64,000 nt of DNA from Deltaproteobacteria bacterium (GTDB lineage: Bacteria > Myxococcota > Kuafuiibacteriia > Kuafuiibacteriales > Kuafuiibacteriaceae): the NCBI GenBank assembly GCA_016703535.1, contig JADJBV010000001.1, positions 1,674,001 to 1,738,000 of the forward strand, given 5' to 3'. Shown piece by piece: positions 50,572 through 60,326 of this stretch. How positions within the stretch are numbered: the first letter of the stretch is position 1; every line of letters starts with the position of its first letter. The notes under the pieces were generated by a model, which searched no databases, was not told where the DNA came from, and was given only the letters and a program-made list of their open reading frames with translations. A program made the position numbers and the translations under genes.

Positions 50572-52110
50572 TCAGGCGAGGGGGCCGACGGTCGCTTCGG
50601 CGGCGCGGCGGAGGGTGCCGTCGGCGAGCAAGCGGGTGGCGGCGGTGAGGTCGTGGTGGAGGATCCGGTCGTCGTCGAGGGTCGGTACGACCTCCCGGAG
50701 GGCCCGGTGGACCGCGGCGACCCCTCGGCCGGGGCGCAGGCCGATCAGGTCGATCGCTTGGCAAGCCGCCAAGAGCTCGATCGCCAAGCAATGGCGGGTG
50801 TTCTCAAGGACGACCAAGGCCTTCCTCGCTGAGGTCATCCCCATGGAGACGTGGTCTTCTCGATTGGCAGAGGTCGGGATCGAGTCGGTGCTGGCGGGGT
50901 GGGAGAGGACCTTGTTTTCGTTCACCAGGCTGGCGGCGGTCACCTGGGCCATCATGAAGCCGGAGTTGAGGCCGGGGTTTTTGGTCAGGAACGCGGGCAG
51001 GCCTGAAAGGGCGGGGTCGATCAGCTGCTCCACCCGTCGGTCCGAGATGTTCGCCAGCTCCGAGACCGCGATCGCCAAGAAGTCGAGGGCCAGGGCGAGG
51101 GCTTGGCCGTGGAAGTTGCCCCCCGACAACATCTCGTCCCCTTCACCGGCCTCAGCGAACACCAGCGGGTTGTCGGTGGCCGAGTTGAGCTCGATCTCCA
51201 GCGTCTTCCGGACGTAGGCGAGGGCGTCCCGGGTGGCGCCGTGGACCTGGGGCATACATCGAAAGCTGTAGGCGTCCTGGACCCGCTCGCAGTCGGCGTG
51301 GCTTGCGGCGACGGCGCTGTCGGCCAAGAGGCTCCTCAAGTTGGCGGCGCTTTGGGCTTGGCCGGGGTGGGGCCGGACCGCTTGGATCCGCGGATCGAAG
51401 GCGACGGTGGTGCCCTTGTTGCCCTCGAGGCTGGCGGCGCCCGCGACGTCGGCCAGGGTGCAGAGCGCTTCGGCCTCCAGGACCGCCAGGGCGCCCAGCG
51501 CCCCCATCGCCTGAGTGCCGTTGATCAAACACAACCCCTCTTTGGCGGCCGGGCGCAGGGGTGACAGGCCCGCCTTCAAGAGGGCAGGGCCACTCGGCAC
51601 CGGGCGCCCCGCCTCCCAAACTTCACCTTCGCCGATCATCGCCAAGGCCAGGTGGGCCAGCGGTGCCAGGTCGCCCGAGGCTCCCACCGAACCCTTGGCG
51701 GGGACCACCGGGATCAGTTCTTTCTCCAGCATCGTCAGCAGCAGCTGGATGGTCTCGAGGCGTACGCCCGAACGGCCGGTGGCCATCACGTTGGCCCGGA
51801 GCAACATCAACGCCCGAGTCTGCTCCAAAGACAGCGGCGCCCCGACCCCCACCGAATGGGACCGGATCAGGTTGATCTGGAGTTGCGCCAAGTCGGCGGC
51901 CGGGATCCGAATGTTGGAGAGGTATCCAAACCCGGTGTTGACCCCATACACCGGCGCATCCGAGGCGGCGTGGCCATCGACCAGGGCCCGGGCGCGCTGG
52001 ACCCGCTGGGCCGCGGCTTCGCTGAGACGCACCGTCTGCCCGCCCCTCGCGACCTGGGCCACCTGCTCCAGCGTCAAAGACTGACCATCGAGCGTGATCA
52101 CCCCGTTCAT
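50572..52110 (-). CDS. hutH: Histidine ammonia-lyase
   Basis: This 512-aa cytosolic homotetramer deaminates L-histidine to urocanate, the first step of histidine breakdown. The Ala-Ser-Gly triad that forms the MIO cofactor is A144-S145-G146 in KGSVGASGDLAPLAH. Tyr55 in VYGVNTGFG and the C-terminal NREDHVSMGMTSARK are conserved. The length matches HAL (about 510 aa) rather than longer PAL. No hutU, hutI or hutG is within the window, so it stands alone here; other lyases in this family (tyrosine ammonia-lyase, aminomutases) are the alternatives. It is divergent from the double-FAD gene. Confidence 0.93.
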   Translation of the reverse strand: MNGVITLDGQSLTLEQVAQVARGGQTVRLSEAAAQRVQRARALVDGHAASDAPVYGVNTGFGYLSNIRIPAADLAQLQINLIRSHSVGVGAPLSLEQTRALMLLRANVMATGRSGVRLETIQLLLTMLEKELIPVVPAKGSVGASGDLAPLAHLALAMIGEGEVWEAGRPVPSGPALLKAGLSPLRPAAKEGLCLINGTQAMGALGALAVLEAEALCTLADVAGAASLEGNKGTTVAFDPRIQAVRPHPGQAQSAANLRSLLADSAVAASHADCERVQDAYSFRCMPQVHGATRDALAYVRKTLEIELNSATDNPLVFAEAGEGDEMLSGGNFHGQALALALDFLAIAVSELANISDRRVEQLIDPALSGLPAFLTKNPGLNSGFMMAQVTAASLVNENKVLSHPASTDSIPTSANREDHVSMGMTSARKALVVLENTRHCLAIELLAACQAIDLIGLRPGRGVAAVHRALREVVPTLDDDRILHHDLTAATRLLADGTLRRAAEATVGPLA

Positions 52111-52118
52111 GGGCGGGC

Positions 52119-52147
52119 TAAGTGTCTCGTCGGGAAAGGCGGGTCAA
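52119..52147 (-). promoter_or_regulatory. Promoter of hutH, leaderless type
   Basis: On the minus strand TTGACC (52142-52147), 17 bp, CACTTA (52119-52124), then 8 nt to the ATG at 52110. Confidence 0.45.
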
Positions 52148-52161
52148 GGCGGAGCCGGCTC

Positions 52162-52190
52162 TTAACCTGGTGTGCCATCCGGGCTAGCTT
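52162..52190 (+). promoter_or_regulatory. Promoter of the double-FAD gene, leaderless type
   Basis: TTAACC (52162-52167), 17 bp, TAGCTT (52185-52190), then only 6 nt to the GTG at 52197, which would be at or next to the first transcribed base. Confidence 0.5.
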
Positions 52191-52196
52191 CACCCC

Positions 52197-55082
52197 GTGC
52201 CGCTTTTGCCCCGACCCCCAGCCAACGCCAGCTTGGTGGTCGATCTCGCCCGGATCGTTGGGGCCCAACACGTCTCCAACTTGGACGTCGACCGGCTCGC
52301 CTACAGCCACGACTGCTGGCCCCGGGATCTGATGCGGATCAGGGCCGGTGAGATCGGCGCCGCCCCGGCTTGTGTGGTGTGGCCGGAGAGCGCCGAAGAG
52401 GTGGCCCGGGTGCTGCAGTTTGCCGAACAAAGTGGCATCCCGGTCGTGCCGTATGGGGCGGGATCGGGGGTGTCGGGCGGGGCTCGGCCGTCCGAGGGCG
52501 GCATCATCGTCGACCTCAAGCGCATGCGGGCGATCCGCAGCCTGGACAAGGAGAGCCTGCGGACCGAGGTCGAGGCCGGGATCATCGGCGAACGGCTGGA
52601 ACGGCAGCTCAACCATGAAGGCCTGACCTTGGGCCACTTTCCGTCGTCGATCCTGTGTTCGACCTTGGGCGGCTGGCTGGCGGCCCGGAGCGCCGGCCAA
52701 ATGTCCACGCTCTACGGGAAGATCGAAGACATGACCTTCGGCATGGAGGTGGTGACGCCGGGGAAGATCCGCCGCCAGTTCGTGGGTCCTCGGCCGCCGG
52801 TGGGGCCCGACTGGAACGCCTTGGTGATCGGCTCGGAGGGGATCTTTGGCGCCATCACCGCCGCCGAGTTGCGGGTGCGGCCGGTGCCCGCCAGCCGGGC
52901 CTTCGTGGGCTTCCGCTTCCCCAACGTCACCGCGGGGCTGGAGGCGATCCGCAAGTTGTTGCGGCTGAACGTGCGCCCGGCCGTGGTGCGGCTCTACGAC
53001 GCCCTCGACACCTTGATGGGCCGGGGCCACGGCAAAGACGACGGCGCCCACGACGAGGTTGGCTCCTACGATCAGCTCGCCAAACAGGCGGGGGGCTTCT
53101 TCGACGACCTGGCCAAAAAGTTGCCGGGGCTGTCCGGGGGGCGGGGCGACAAGCTGAAGGCCACCTTGTTGCGGGGGGCGGTCAAGGCGGTGTTGGGCTC
53201 ACCGCTGATGATCAATCGGGCCCTGGAGATCCTCCCAGAAGATTGCCTGCTGGTGATGATCTTCGAGGGGCAGCCGGGGTTGGTGCAGGCCGAGTTGGCC
53301 TTGGCCCAGCAGGTGGCCCGGGCCGAACAAGGTGAAGATCTGGGACCTGGTCCCGGCGAACATTGGCTCAAGAACCGCTACAACGTCTCTTTCAAACAAT
53401 CGAAGATGTACGCCTCTGGGCTCTTCGTCGACACCATGGAGGTGGCCTCCACTTGGGATCGGCTGGCCGCCATGTACAAAAACGTGCGGCGGGCCATCGG
53501 CAAAGACGCGGTGGTGTTGGCCCACTTCAGCCACGCCTATCCGGAGGGGTGTTCGATCTACTTCACCTTCGCTGGCGTCGGCGGTGACCCTCGGGATCCG
53601 CGGGCGGCCCTGGAGCGTTACGATCGGATCTGGAAAAACGCGCTGATCGCCGTACACGAAAGCGGCGGGACCATCTCCCATCACCACGGTGTCGGTGAGT
53701 CGAAGGCCTCGGCCATGGCCCGGGAACACGGGCCGGGCGGGATGCGCCTGTTGTCGTCGCTGAAGGGCGCCTTCGATCCGAAGGGCGTGATCAACCCGGG
53801 CAAGTTGGGGGTCGAGGTCCCCCGCCGGGCGCCGGCCAGCCGCTCGACCTCCTTCGTCCCCGCCATCGGGGAGCGCGGTTTTCCGAAGGAGATGATGGCG
53901 GCGGTGGGCGAAAAGAACCTCAGCATCATCGGCAGCCGTACGGTGGTGCGTCCCCCCGACGAAAGTGCGGTGGCGGCGATCCTGCGGGTGGCCCACGCCC
54001 GAGGGATCAGCGTGGTCACCGATCAGACCGGCTTTCGCGCGCCTCCGGGTTCGGTGCAGCTCGACCTCAAGCGCCTCGAGGGGGTGACCCGGGTCTCGGA
54101 ACACTCGCTGTTCGTCGAGGTCGAGGCGGGCGTGGTCGTGGAGCGCCTGGAGCGCCTGCTCAACGAACACCACCTGACCTTGGGGTACCTGCACCCTCGG
54201 GCCGCGATGCGGACCGTGGGCGCGGCGGTCGCCCGGAACCTGCTCCTCCGCCGGGGGCCCGCCTTCGGTGACCTGAAGGACCTGTGTTTTGCGGTCCGGG
54301 GATTGTTGGCCAACGGCCAGCCCATCGACACTCGGCCGGTGCCCCGTTCGGCGACCGGTCCGGAGCTGGATCGGGCGTTGGTGGGGGGCCAAGGTCGGCT
54401 CGGGATCATCACCAAGGCGACCTTGCGGGTTGCGGTGTTGCCGGCGGTGCGCCCGTCCTTGGCGTTTCGCTTCGGGACCCTCCAGGAGGCGGCCGATTGT
54501 CTGCGCCTGGTGCTCCACCGGGGTCTACGGCCCGCGGCGGCCCGGATCTTCCCGGATTCTCGGGGGGCGGTGATGGCCGTCGAGTTGGCGGCGCCCAGCG
54601 ACGAACACGCCCGGGCCCAGGAGGTCATCGTGGCGGCCGCGGCCCAACGGGGCGGCGGTGAGGTGACCAACCCGGACGGGCTCGCCACCGGCGGCCGCTT
54701 CGACGCGGTGGTGGAGGTCGCGGCCCGCTGGAGCCGAGCGGTGCCCACGTTGGAGGCCATGCGCGAGGCGGCCAGCGGCGAGTGTTGGATCGACTTCGTC
54801 GGCGCCGAAGGGGTGAGTGTGGTCGCCCGGGTGGTCGACGCCGATACCCGCTACGCCGCCGCCGAGGCCGGCGCCAAGATCGGCGGCCGGGTGGTCGCGG
54901 GCAGCCGGGCCACCACCTTCGCCGATCTCGAGAGCGAAAGTTTCGTGGCCAACCTGGGGACCAGCTGGCGCGACGTGCCTGCCCTAGACCCCGATCGCCG
55001 CGAACCCGATCCCTACTCCGACATCCTGGTGCGCCTGCAGGGGGCCCTCGATCCCACCGGCGTCTTCAAGGGCCGCGAATAA
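52197..55082 (+). CDS. Double FAD-binding oxidoreductase, AGPS-like N-terminal half
   Basis: This 961-aa fusion has two FAD_binding_4 (PCMH) modules. The first half (about 1-560) resembles alkylglycerone-phosphate synthase and GlcD-type oxidases. FAD loops are PYGAGSGVSGGARPSEGG and TLGGWLAARSAGQMSTLYGK, and the His cluster H495-H497 in ISHHHGVGESKA is an AGPS active-site feature. The second half (about 575-961) holds another PCMH domain (VVTDQTGFRAPPGSVQLDLK, VGGQGRLGIITKATL) with a weakened glycine loop. The GTG start fits the promoter. An Fe-S CCG protein follows, as in glycolate/lactate dehydrogenases. Ether-lipid synthesis versus hydroxyacid oxidation is undecided. Confidence 0.87.
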   Translation: MPLLPRPPANASLVVDLARIVGAQHVSNLDVDRLAYSHDCWPRDLMRIRAGEIGAAPACVVWPESAEEVARVLQFAEQSGIPVVPYGAGSGVSGGARPSEGGIIVDLKRMRAIRSLDKESLRTEVEAGIIGERLERQLNHEGLTLGHFPSSILCSTLGGWLAARSAGQMSTLYGKIEDMTFGMEVVTPGKIRRQFVGPRPPVGPDWNALVIGSEGIFGAITAAELRVRPVPASRAFVGFRFPNVTAGLEAIRKLLRLNVRPAVVRLYDALDTLMGRGHGKDDGAHDEVGSYDQLAKQAGGFFDDLAKKLPGLSGGRGDKLKATLLRGAVKAVLGSPLMINRALEILPEDCLLVMIFEGQPGLVQAELALAQQVARAEQGEDLGPGPGEHWLKNRYNVSFKQSKMYASGLFVDTMEVASTWDRLAAMYKNVRRAIGKDAVVLAHFSHAYPEGCSIYFTFAGVGGDPRDPRAALERYDRIWKNALIAVHESGGTISHHHGVGESKASAMAREHGPGGMRLLSSLKGAFDPKGVINPGKLGVEVPRRAPASRSTSFVPAIGERGFPKEMMAAVGEKNLSIIGSRTVVRPPDESAVAAILRVAHARGISVVTDQTGFRAPPGSVQLDLKRLEGVTRVSEHSLFVEVEAGVVVERLERLLNEHHLTLGYLHPRAAMRTVGAAVARNLLLRRGPAFGDLKDLCFAVRGLLANGQPIDTRPVPRSATGPELDRALVGGQGRLGIITKATLRVAVLPAVRPSLAFRFGTLQEAADCLRLVLHRGLRPAAARIFPDSRGAVMAVELAAPSDEHARAQEVIVAAAAQRGGGEVTNPDGLATGGRFDAVVEVAARWSRAVPTLEAMREAASGECWIDFVGAEGVSVVARVVDADTRYAAAEAGAKIGGRVVAGSRATTFADLESESFVANLGTSWRDVPALDPDRREPDPYSDILVRLQGALDPTGVFKGRE

Positions 55083-55131
55083 GGCCGCACTGAGCATTGA
55101 CCTTTTTTCGGTTCTTGATGAGAACCGAGGC

Positions 55132-56241
55132 GTGCCGGAGTCGACCGAGGACCGGGGGCTCGACACCTGCACCACCTGCCCGACCTTGTGCCGGTGGTCG
55201 TGCCCGGTGGCCGAGACCGAAGCCCGAGAGACCACCTCCCCCCAGCGGCTGGTGGTCCTCTCTTCGCTGCTCAAACAGGAGAAGATCACCGCCGAAACCG
55301 TCGGCGTGACGCCCTATCACTGCTCCCACTGCTACGCCTGCGTGGAGGCCTGCCTCCACCACAACGACGTGCCGATGTTGCTCTCCTTGGCCCGCTCCCG
55401 GGTCTACAAAGCGGGGGCGGCCCCGGCCGGGATCCGGGAGGTCACCGCCAACTTCGCCGTGGCCGGCAACGCCCAGGGGGCCCAGCTCGATGTGGCCCTA
55501 AAAGAGGCCGCCCAAGAGGCCGGGACCGGGGTCCAACACGAGGGCGAAACCGTCTACTTCCCGGGCTGTTCCACGCTGGAGAACAGCCCTGAGGTGGTGA
55601 CCGACTTCTTGCGGGCCGTGGCCCTGCAGGGGGCGCCGGTGCCGGCCCTGACCACCGTGTCGGCCTCCTGTTGTGGATTGCCGTTGTTGTGGGCGGGTGA
55701 CCTCGTGGGCTTTACGCTCCACGCCCGTCGTTTGGCCGAACGCCTCAAGGGGACGCGGCGGTTGATCGTCGAGGACCCGACCTGCGCTCACGCGTTTTTG
55801 GTGCGGTACCCGTGGCTCAAGGTCGAGCTCGACGTCGAGGTCCAAACCTCGGCCGCGTTTTTGGCGGACGCGGCTCAAAAGAACGAGGCCCCGACGTCGG
55901 CCGAGGCCAAAAAGAACGGCCCCGCGGCCTGCGCCTTCCATCGATCCTGCGGCCAACTGCGCGGCCTCCATGAAGTCGAAGCGCCCATGGATCTGCTGAC
56001 TCGCGCGGCGGGGGCGGTGGCGGAGTTGCCCGGCGAACACGACTGTTGTGGCGCCGCCGGCTTGTTGCCGACCGCCGCGCCGGCGACGGCTCGGGCCATG
56101 GCCGAGGCTCGCCTCGAGGCCTTCCGGCGCACCGGCGCCACCACCTTGGTCACCTCCAGCCCTCGTTGCTTGGCCCACCTCCGTTCGGTCGACCCGAACG
56201 CGTCGGTCGAGGCCTTGACCAGCGTGGTCGCCAAGTCTTGA
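55132..56241 (+). CDS. Fe-S (CCG-domain) oxidoreductase subunit, GlcF/HdrD-like
   Basis: This 369-aa protein has two N-terminal 4Fe-4S cluster motifs (C13-C16-C20-C24 and C64-C67-C70-C74) and two cysteine-rich CCG domains: GCSTLENSPEVV with SCCGLP, then HRSCGQL with DCCGAAG. This is the layout of GlcF, LutA and HdrD subunits, which take electrons from a flavin partner to a quinone or disulfide. The partner is probably the double-FAD protein encoded 49 bp upstream. The GTG at 55132 is chosen because the first Cys motif starts at residue 13. The electron acceptor is unknown. Confidence 0.88.
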   Translation: MPESTEDRGLDTCTTCPTLCRWSCPVAETEARETTSPQRLVVLSSLLKQEKITAETVGVTPYHCSHCYACVEACLHHNDVPMLLSLARSRVYKAGAAPAGIREVTANFAVAGNAQGAQLDVALKEAAQEAGTGVQHEGETVYFPGCSTLENSPEVVTDFLRAVALQGAPVPALTTVSASCCGLPLLWAGDLVGFTLHARRLAERLKGTRRLIVEDPTCAHAFLVRYPWLKVELDVEVQTSAAFLADAAQKNEAPTSAEAKKNGPAACAFHRSCGQLRGLHEVEAPMDLLTRAAGAVAELPGEHDCCGAAGLLPTAAPATARAMAEARLEAFRRTGATTLVTSSPRCLAHLRSVDPNASVEALTSVVAKS

Positions 56242-56248
56242 GCCGAAG

Positions 56249-57196
56249 ATGAGCCTCTACACCTGTGTCATCGTCAACCCGAAGAGCGCCAACGGGGCCA
56301 CCGGCCGCCGCTGGCCCGAGCTGCGGGCGGCCCTGGATCGGGTGTTGTCCCGCTGGGATCACCAGTTCACCTTGGGCCCCGACGACGCCACCCGCTTGGC
56401 TCGCCAGGCGGTCAAAGACGGCTACGAGATGATCGTCTGCGTTGGTGGCGACGGCACCATGAACGAGGTGGTCACCGGCCTGTTCGAAGAGGGGCCCCTC
56501 GGCATCGAAGATCGGCTGATCCGCCCGGGGATCGTGCTGGCGGCGGTCCGGCAAGGGACGGGCGGCGACTTCGCCCGGTACCTGGGGCAAAGCGGCAGGT
56601 TGCCCGAGGCGGTCCAACACCTCGCCGGCGATCGCACCCGCACCGCCGATCTGGGGCTGGTGGAGTTGACGACCCCCGAAGGTGGCCGGCGGCGCCGGGC
56701 CTTCCTCAACATCGCCAGCTTTGGCCTCTCCGGGGTGGTGGACCAAAAGGTGAACCGCAGCACCAAAGCCTTGGGTGGCGGCGCCTCCTTTGCCTTGGGG
56801 CTGGGGCGCGCGCTCCTGAGTTATCGGCCGGCGCCAGTGCGGATCCGGGTCGACGGCGAGTTGTTCCACGAAGGGCCGATGGTGACCTGCGCGGTCGCCA
56901 ACGGGCAGTACTTCGGCGGCGGGATGCGTTTTGCGCCCATGGCCGAGGTCGACGACGGCCGCTTCGAGATCGTGGCTCAGCTGAGGAGCGGTCCGAAGGA
57001 GATCCTCAACGTGCGGGATCTCTACAGCGGCAAGATCGTGGAGTGGGACAGCGCCCGCCATCGCTCCGGGACCGTGGTCGAGGCCGAGCCCCTCGGGGAT
57101 CAGCCGGTCCTCCTCGACGTCGACGGGGAGCAGCCGGGGCAACTTCCGGCGAAATTCACCCTGCTCCCCCAGGCGGTCCGGTTGAAAGTCCTGTGA
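56249..57196 (+). CDS. Diacylglycerol kinase-family lipid kinase
   Basis: This 315-aa protein belongs to the DAGK catalytic/YegS/sphingosine-kinase fold. Family motifs are VIVNPKSANGATGRRWPELR at the start, the nucleotide loop VCVGGDGTMNEVVTGL, RQGTGGDFARYLG (variant of GTANDFAR) and the second-domain YFGGGMRFAPMAEVDDG. It phosphorylates a lipid alcohol at the membrane face; diacylglycerol is the default guess. It lies 7 bp after the Fe-S gene, in the same operon as the AGPS-like FAD protein, which slightly favours a lipid-related role for the cluster. Confidence 0.9.
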   Translation: MSLYTCVIVNPKSANGATGRRWPELRAALDRVLSRWDHQFTLGPDDATRLARQAVKDGYEMIVCVGGDGTMNEVVTGLFEEGPLGIEDRLIRPGIVLAAVRQGTGGDFARYLGQSGRLPEAVQHLAGDRTRTADLGLVELTTPEGGRRRRAFLNIASFGLSGVVDQKVNRSTKALGGGASFALGLGRALLSYRPAPVRIRVDGELFHEGPMVTCAVANGQYFGGGMRFAPMAEVDDGRFEIVAQLRSGPKEILNVRDLYSGKIVEWDSARHRSGTVVEAEPLGDQPVLLDVDGEQPGQLPAKFTLLPQAVRLKVL

Positions 57197-57236
57197 AGTG
57201 GGGCACCTATGAAACCCGACTCCGGCGCTGGGGTGA

Positions 57237-57265
57237 TTGACCCCTTGTCAGGCCGCCCCTAGGAT
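57237..57265 (+). promoter_or_regulatory. Promoter of the Ser/Thr kinase gene, leaderless type
   Basis: TTGACC (57237-57242), 17 bp, TAGGAT (57260-57265), then 10 nt to GTG 57276. The in-frame TTG at 57237 is the -35 box itself, so it is not the start. Confidence 0.6.
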
Positions 57266-57275
57266 TCACGCGTCT

Positions 57276-60200
57276 GTGGGCGACGCATCTTCCGCCTTCG
57301 GGGCAGACGAGCGCACACACGCTGCGCTGAGGGCCGCCCTGGAGCGGCTCGGCCTCACGCCTGAGGAGGTGCCCGAGGGTGTCCTCGGGCGCATGCGGCA
57401 GCGGGCCAAACATCCGGATCAGCGTTTGGTGGTGGGGCGGTACCTGGTCCTCGGCGAACTCGGCCGCGGGGGGATGGGGGTCGTCTACGACGCTTGGGAC
57501 CCCGGCATCGAACGCCGGGTGGCCATCAAGACCATCGAGCCCGAGCTGGTCCCCGAGGAGGAGCGCGAAGAGGTGGTGGAGCGCTTCCGCCGGGAGACCA
57601 AGATCGTGGGTCGCCTGCACCACCCGACCATCGTCACCATCTACGACTCGGGCAGCGAACGGGCCCAAGACGCGACCGGTCGATGGTCACCGTCGCTGTT
57701 TTATTACGTGATGGAGTACCTGGAGGGCCAGTCGCTGGCCCGGGTGCTGCGCGAAAAGCGGACCTTGCCGGATCAAGACGCGGTGCGGATCGCCGCGGAC
57801 ATCGCCGAGGCGCTGCAGCTCTCTCACGACGCCGGAGTCATCCACCGGGACATCAAACCTTCCAACATCTACCTGCGAAACGGGGTGGAGGCGGTGTTGC
57901 TGGACTTCGGCATCGCCAAGACCGGCAGCGTGGCCTTGACCCGCCAGGGCCAGATCCTCGGCACGCCGTCGTACCTGGCGCCGGAGCGGCTCAAGGAAAA
58001 AGAGGTCGCCATCGATGGGCGGGCCGACATCTTTTCGCTCGGCGTCCTCTTGTTCACGATGTTGACCGGCGAGGCCCCCTTCGTCGGCGACGACGTGTAC
58101 GAGGTGATCGACAAGATCGCCAAAGAGTCCCACCCCAAGTTGGCCCGCACCACCCCCAGCGGCCAGGCCTTGTCCCGGGTGATCGATCGGATGTTGGCCA
58201 AAAAGCCGCAGGATCGCTACGCCAGCGCCGTCGAGGCCGCCAAGGCCTTGCGCGAGGTCCTGACCTTACTCAAGGGCCCGAACTCGCCGGTCGTCGATTG
58301 GGCCGAAGAGGTCTCTTCACCGTCGTTGCCCCCCAGTCGCCCAGGCCCGGCCGCGCCGTCCACCTACGACAGCCCGGAAGAGGACACCGGCAAGGTGTTG
58401 CGGGCCAGCAGCTCCAGCGGCGGCACCCAGGACGACTCTGGGCGACCTTCCCGAGCCGACTCGGTCCCCCCACCCGAAACCGAACTCCTCGAGACCTTGG
58501 GTGGCCCCGAAAACGGCTTTGCGGTGCGGCCGATGATCGAGGAGAGCGCCACCGAAATCGGCAAGGCCGAAGATCCGATGCGGGTGGCTGAGGTCCTCGG
58601 GACCCGTCCCGAGTTGGCCTTGATGCGAGAGACCCGGGAGCTGAAGGCCAAGCCTGACCCGGTGCCTCACCCGCACGTCACCGGTTATGGTGAAGACACG
58701 TCGCCCGCCGTCCCCACCACCTCGGGGCCCAAGGTCGCGGAGTTTTCTCAGTCCGACGCCACGCCTTCCGAGGAAGACTACCAACCCCACGCCGTCCACA
58801 ACGACGAGGTCACCGACGATGAGACGGTGGCCGACAGCGGCGCCAAGGTTCGGGTGCCCTCGACGTTGCGGCGCCCGATCAAGCGCGCCCACGCCGACGA
58901 GCGGGCCACCGAACAGGTGGTGCGGGCCAAGCCAGCCACCGGCTCTTCCGCGCCGATCCCCGCCCCGAGCACCAGCGAGGTCGATCGGACCGGCGGGCCT
59001 CGGGGCAAGCGTTCGCGGATCGAGGCCTCGCTGGTCGACGAGGAAGAGGTGGTGGTCAAGCCGGCGCCTTTGGGGGTGCTGAAGCCCGACGAGTTGCCCA
59101 CTCAAACCGGCTACAAGGTCCAGTCTCAAAGCAGCGCCGCCGCGGTGTCGTCGGTGTTGATGCCGCCGCCCTCCTATTCCACGGACGTGGTGCGGGCCCG
59201 GGGCGATAGCCGAGTGCAAGATCCGGCCGAACTGGCCCAGGAGATGCCGCGCCGGCCCCAGGTGGCGCCGGTTCCCCCTCGGGCTCCAGCCCAAAAGGAA
59301 AAGGAGCCGAAAGAGGAGGGCGACGACTCGCCCCGCAGCGCCGCTGTCGCCCGCAAGACCTTTGGCCCGGCCGGAGCGCCGGCGACCGGCAGCGGCCCTC
59401 GGCCCCGGACGGTGCAGGTTCGGGTCAGCGGCAAACCTCTCAACAACAGCCCGGAAGAGCGGCTCCGGCTGATCCGGCGCCGGGCCATGATGTTGCTGGT
59501 GGCGGGTCTGGCGTCGGTGGCCATCGGCCTTTTGCTGGGGAGGATGCGGACCCAAGGCGAAACCGTGGAGATCGCGGTCGAGGGGGAGGTGCCTTCCAGC
59601 GAAAGTCCCAAGGTCGAGCCCCGGGCCGTCCGTCCCATCCCGGGCACCGACGAGCTGGCGGTGGTCCGGCCCCGTTCGCCCCAGGAGTTGATCAGCGACG
59701 CCGAAGCGGCCCGGACCGCCGGGCAACCCAACGAGTCCGCCCGCCTCTTCGAGAGTGCGTCCCGGGCCCTGGCGCCCGACAACCCTCTGATGCCCAAGGC
59801 CCTCCTCGGCCTGGCCGACATGTTGCGCCAGCTCGGCGAAAACCGAGAGGCGATCCGCATCTACCAGCAGATCGTCCGGGAGCACGGTCGAGGACTCGAA
59901 GCGGACCAGGCCCGGATCGCCCTCGAGGCCCTCGGGGTCCCGGTGGCCCGGCCCGCTTTGGTGCGTCCCAAGGTCGGTGAGGAGAAGGTCCCGGGCAGCG
60001 AAGCCCCGGCCCCCAACGAACCCCCGGCCGCGCCGGCGGCTCCTCGGCTGGATCCGAACATGACGCCCGACGAAAAGTGCGCGGCGATCTTGTTGCAGTA
60101 CAACCGGCAGCCCGAACAAGCGGTCCGAGCCTTCGAGGCCCTGGAGTCGGAGCACCCCCGGGCCGAGTGTGTTTTTTGGAACCTGGGCCGCAAACACGAG

Positions 60201-60326
60201 TCTCTGGGCGACACCCAGGCGGCCTTGGGCGCGTACCGCCGCCTCTTGACCGTGGCTCCCACCTCCCAGCGCCGTCAGGCCGTCGAGCAGAAGATCGCCG
60301 ACCTCGAGGCCAAACAACGGCAATGA
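57276..60326 (+). CDS. Transmembrane Ser/Thr protein kinase with C-terminal TPR region
   Basis: This 1016-aa bacterial Hanks-type kinase has the P-loop GELGRGGMGVVYDAWD, Lys85 in VAIKTIEPE, the catalytic HRDIKPSN (H190-R191-D192), DFG at 210 and GTPSYLAPERL. All catalytic residues are present, unlike the pseudokinase at 22455. A long low-complexity linker (about 340-735) carries acidic and Pro-rich stretches. One TM helix (about 738-757, MMLLVAGLASVAIGLLLGRM) places a C-terminal TPR-like domain (LISDAEAARTAGQPNESARL, ALGAYRRLL) outside. GTG 57276 is inferred from promoter position. The ATG of the HhH gene overlaps its stop. Confidence 0.93.
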   Translation: MGDASSAFGADERTHAALRAALERLGLTPEEVPEGVLGRMRQRAKHPDQRLVVGRYLVLGELGRGGMGVVYDAWDPGIERRVAIKTIEPELVPEEEREEVVERFRRETKIVGRLHHPTIVTIYDSGSERAQDATGRWSPSLFYYVMEYLEGQSLARVLREKRTLPDQDAVRIAADIAEALQLSHDAGVIHRDIKPSNIYLRNGVEAVLLDFGIAKTGSVALTRQGQILGTPSYLAPERLKEKEVAIDGRADIFSLGVLLFTMLTGEAPFVGDDVYEVIDKIAKESHPKLARTTPSGQALSRVIDRMLAKKPQDRYASAVEAAKALREVLTLLKGPNSPVVDWAEEVSSPSLPPSRPGPAAPSTYDSPEEDTGKVLRASSSSGGTQDDSGRPSRADSVPPPETELLETLGGPENGFAVRPMIEESATEIGKAEDPMRVAEVLGTRPELALMRETRELKAKPDPVPHPHVTGYGEDTSPAVPTTSGPKVAEFSQSDATPSEEDYQPHAVHNDEVTDDETVADSGAKVRVPSTLRRPIKRAHADERATEQVVRAKPATGSSAPIPAPSTSEVDRTGGPRGKRSRIEASLVDEEEVVVKPAPLGVLKPDELPTQTGYKVQSQSSAAAVSSVLMPPPSYSTDVVRARGDSRVQDPAELAQEMPRRPQVAPVPPRAPAQKEKEPKEEGDDSPRSAAVARKTFGPAGAPATGSGPRPRTVQVRVSGKPLNNSPEERLRLIRRRAMMLLVAGLASVAIGLLLGRMRTQGETVEIAVEGEVPSSESPKVEPRAVRPIPGTDELAVVRPRSPQELISDAEAARTAGQPNESARLFESASRALAPDNPLMPKALLGLADMLRQLGENREAIRIYQQIVREHGRGLEADQARIALEALGVPVARPALVRPKVGEEKVPGSEAPAPNEPPAAPAAPRLDPNMTPDEKCAAILLQYNRQPEQAVRAFEALESEHPRAECVFWNLGRKHESLGDTQAALGAYRRLLTVAPTSQRRQAVEQKIADLEAKQRQ

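Noticed and set aside
57237..57275. Upstream TTG start of the Ser/Thr kinase
   Set aside because: The TTG is the -35 box of a good promoter, so it would not be transcribed.
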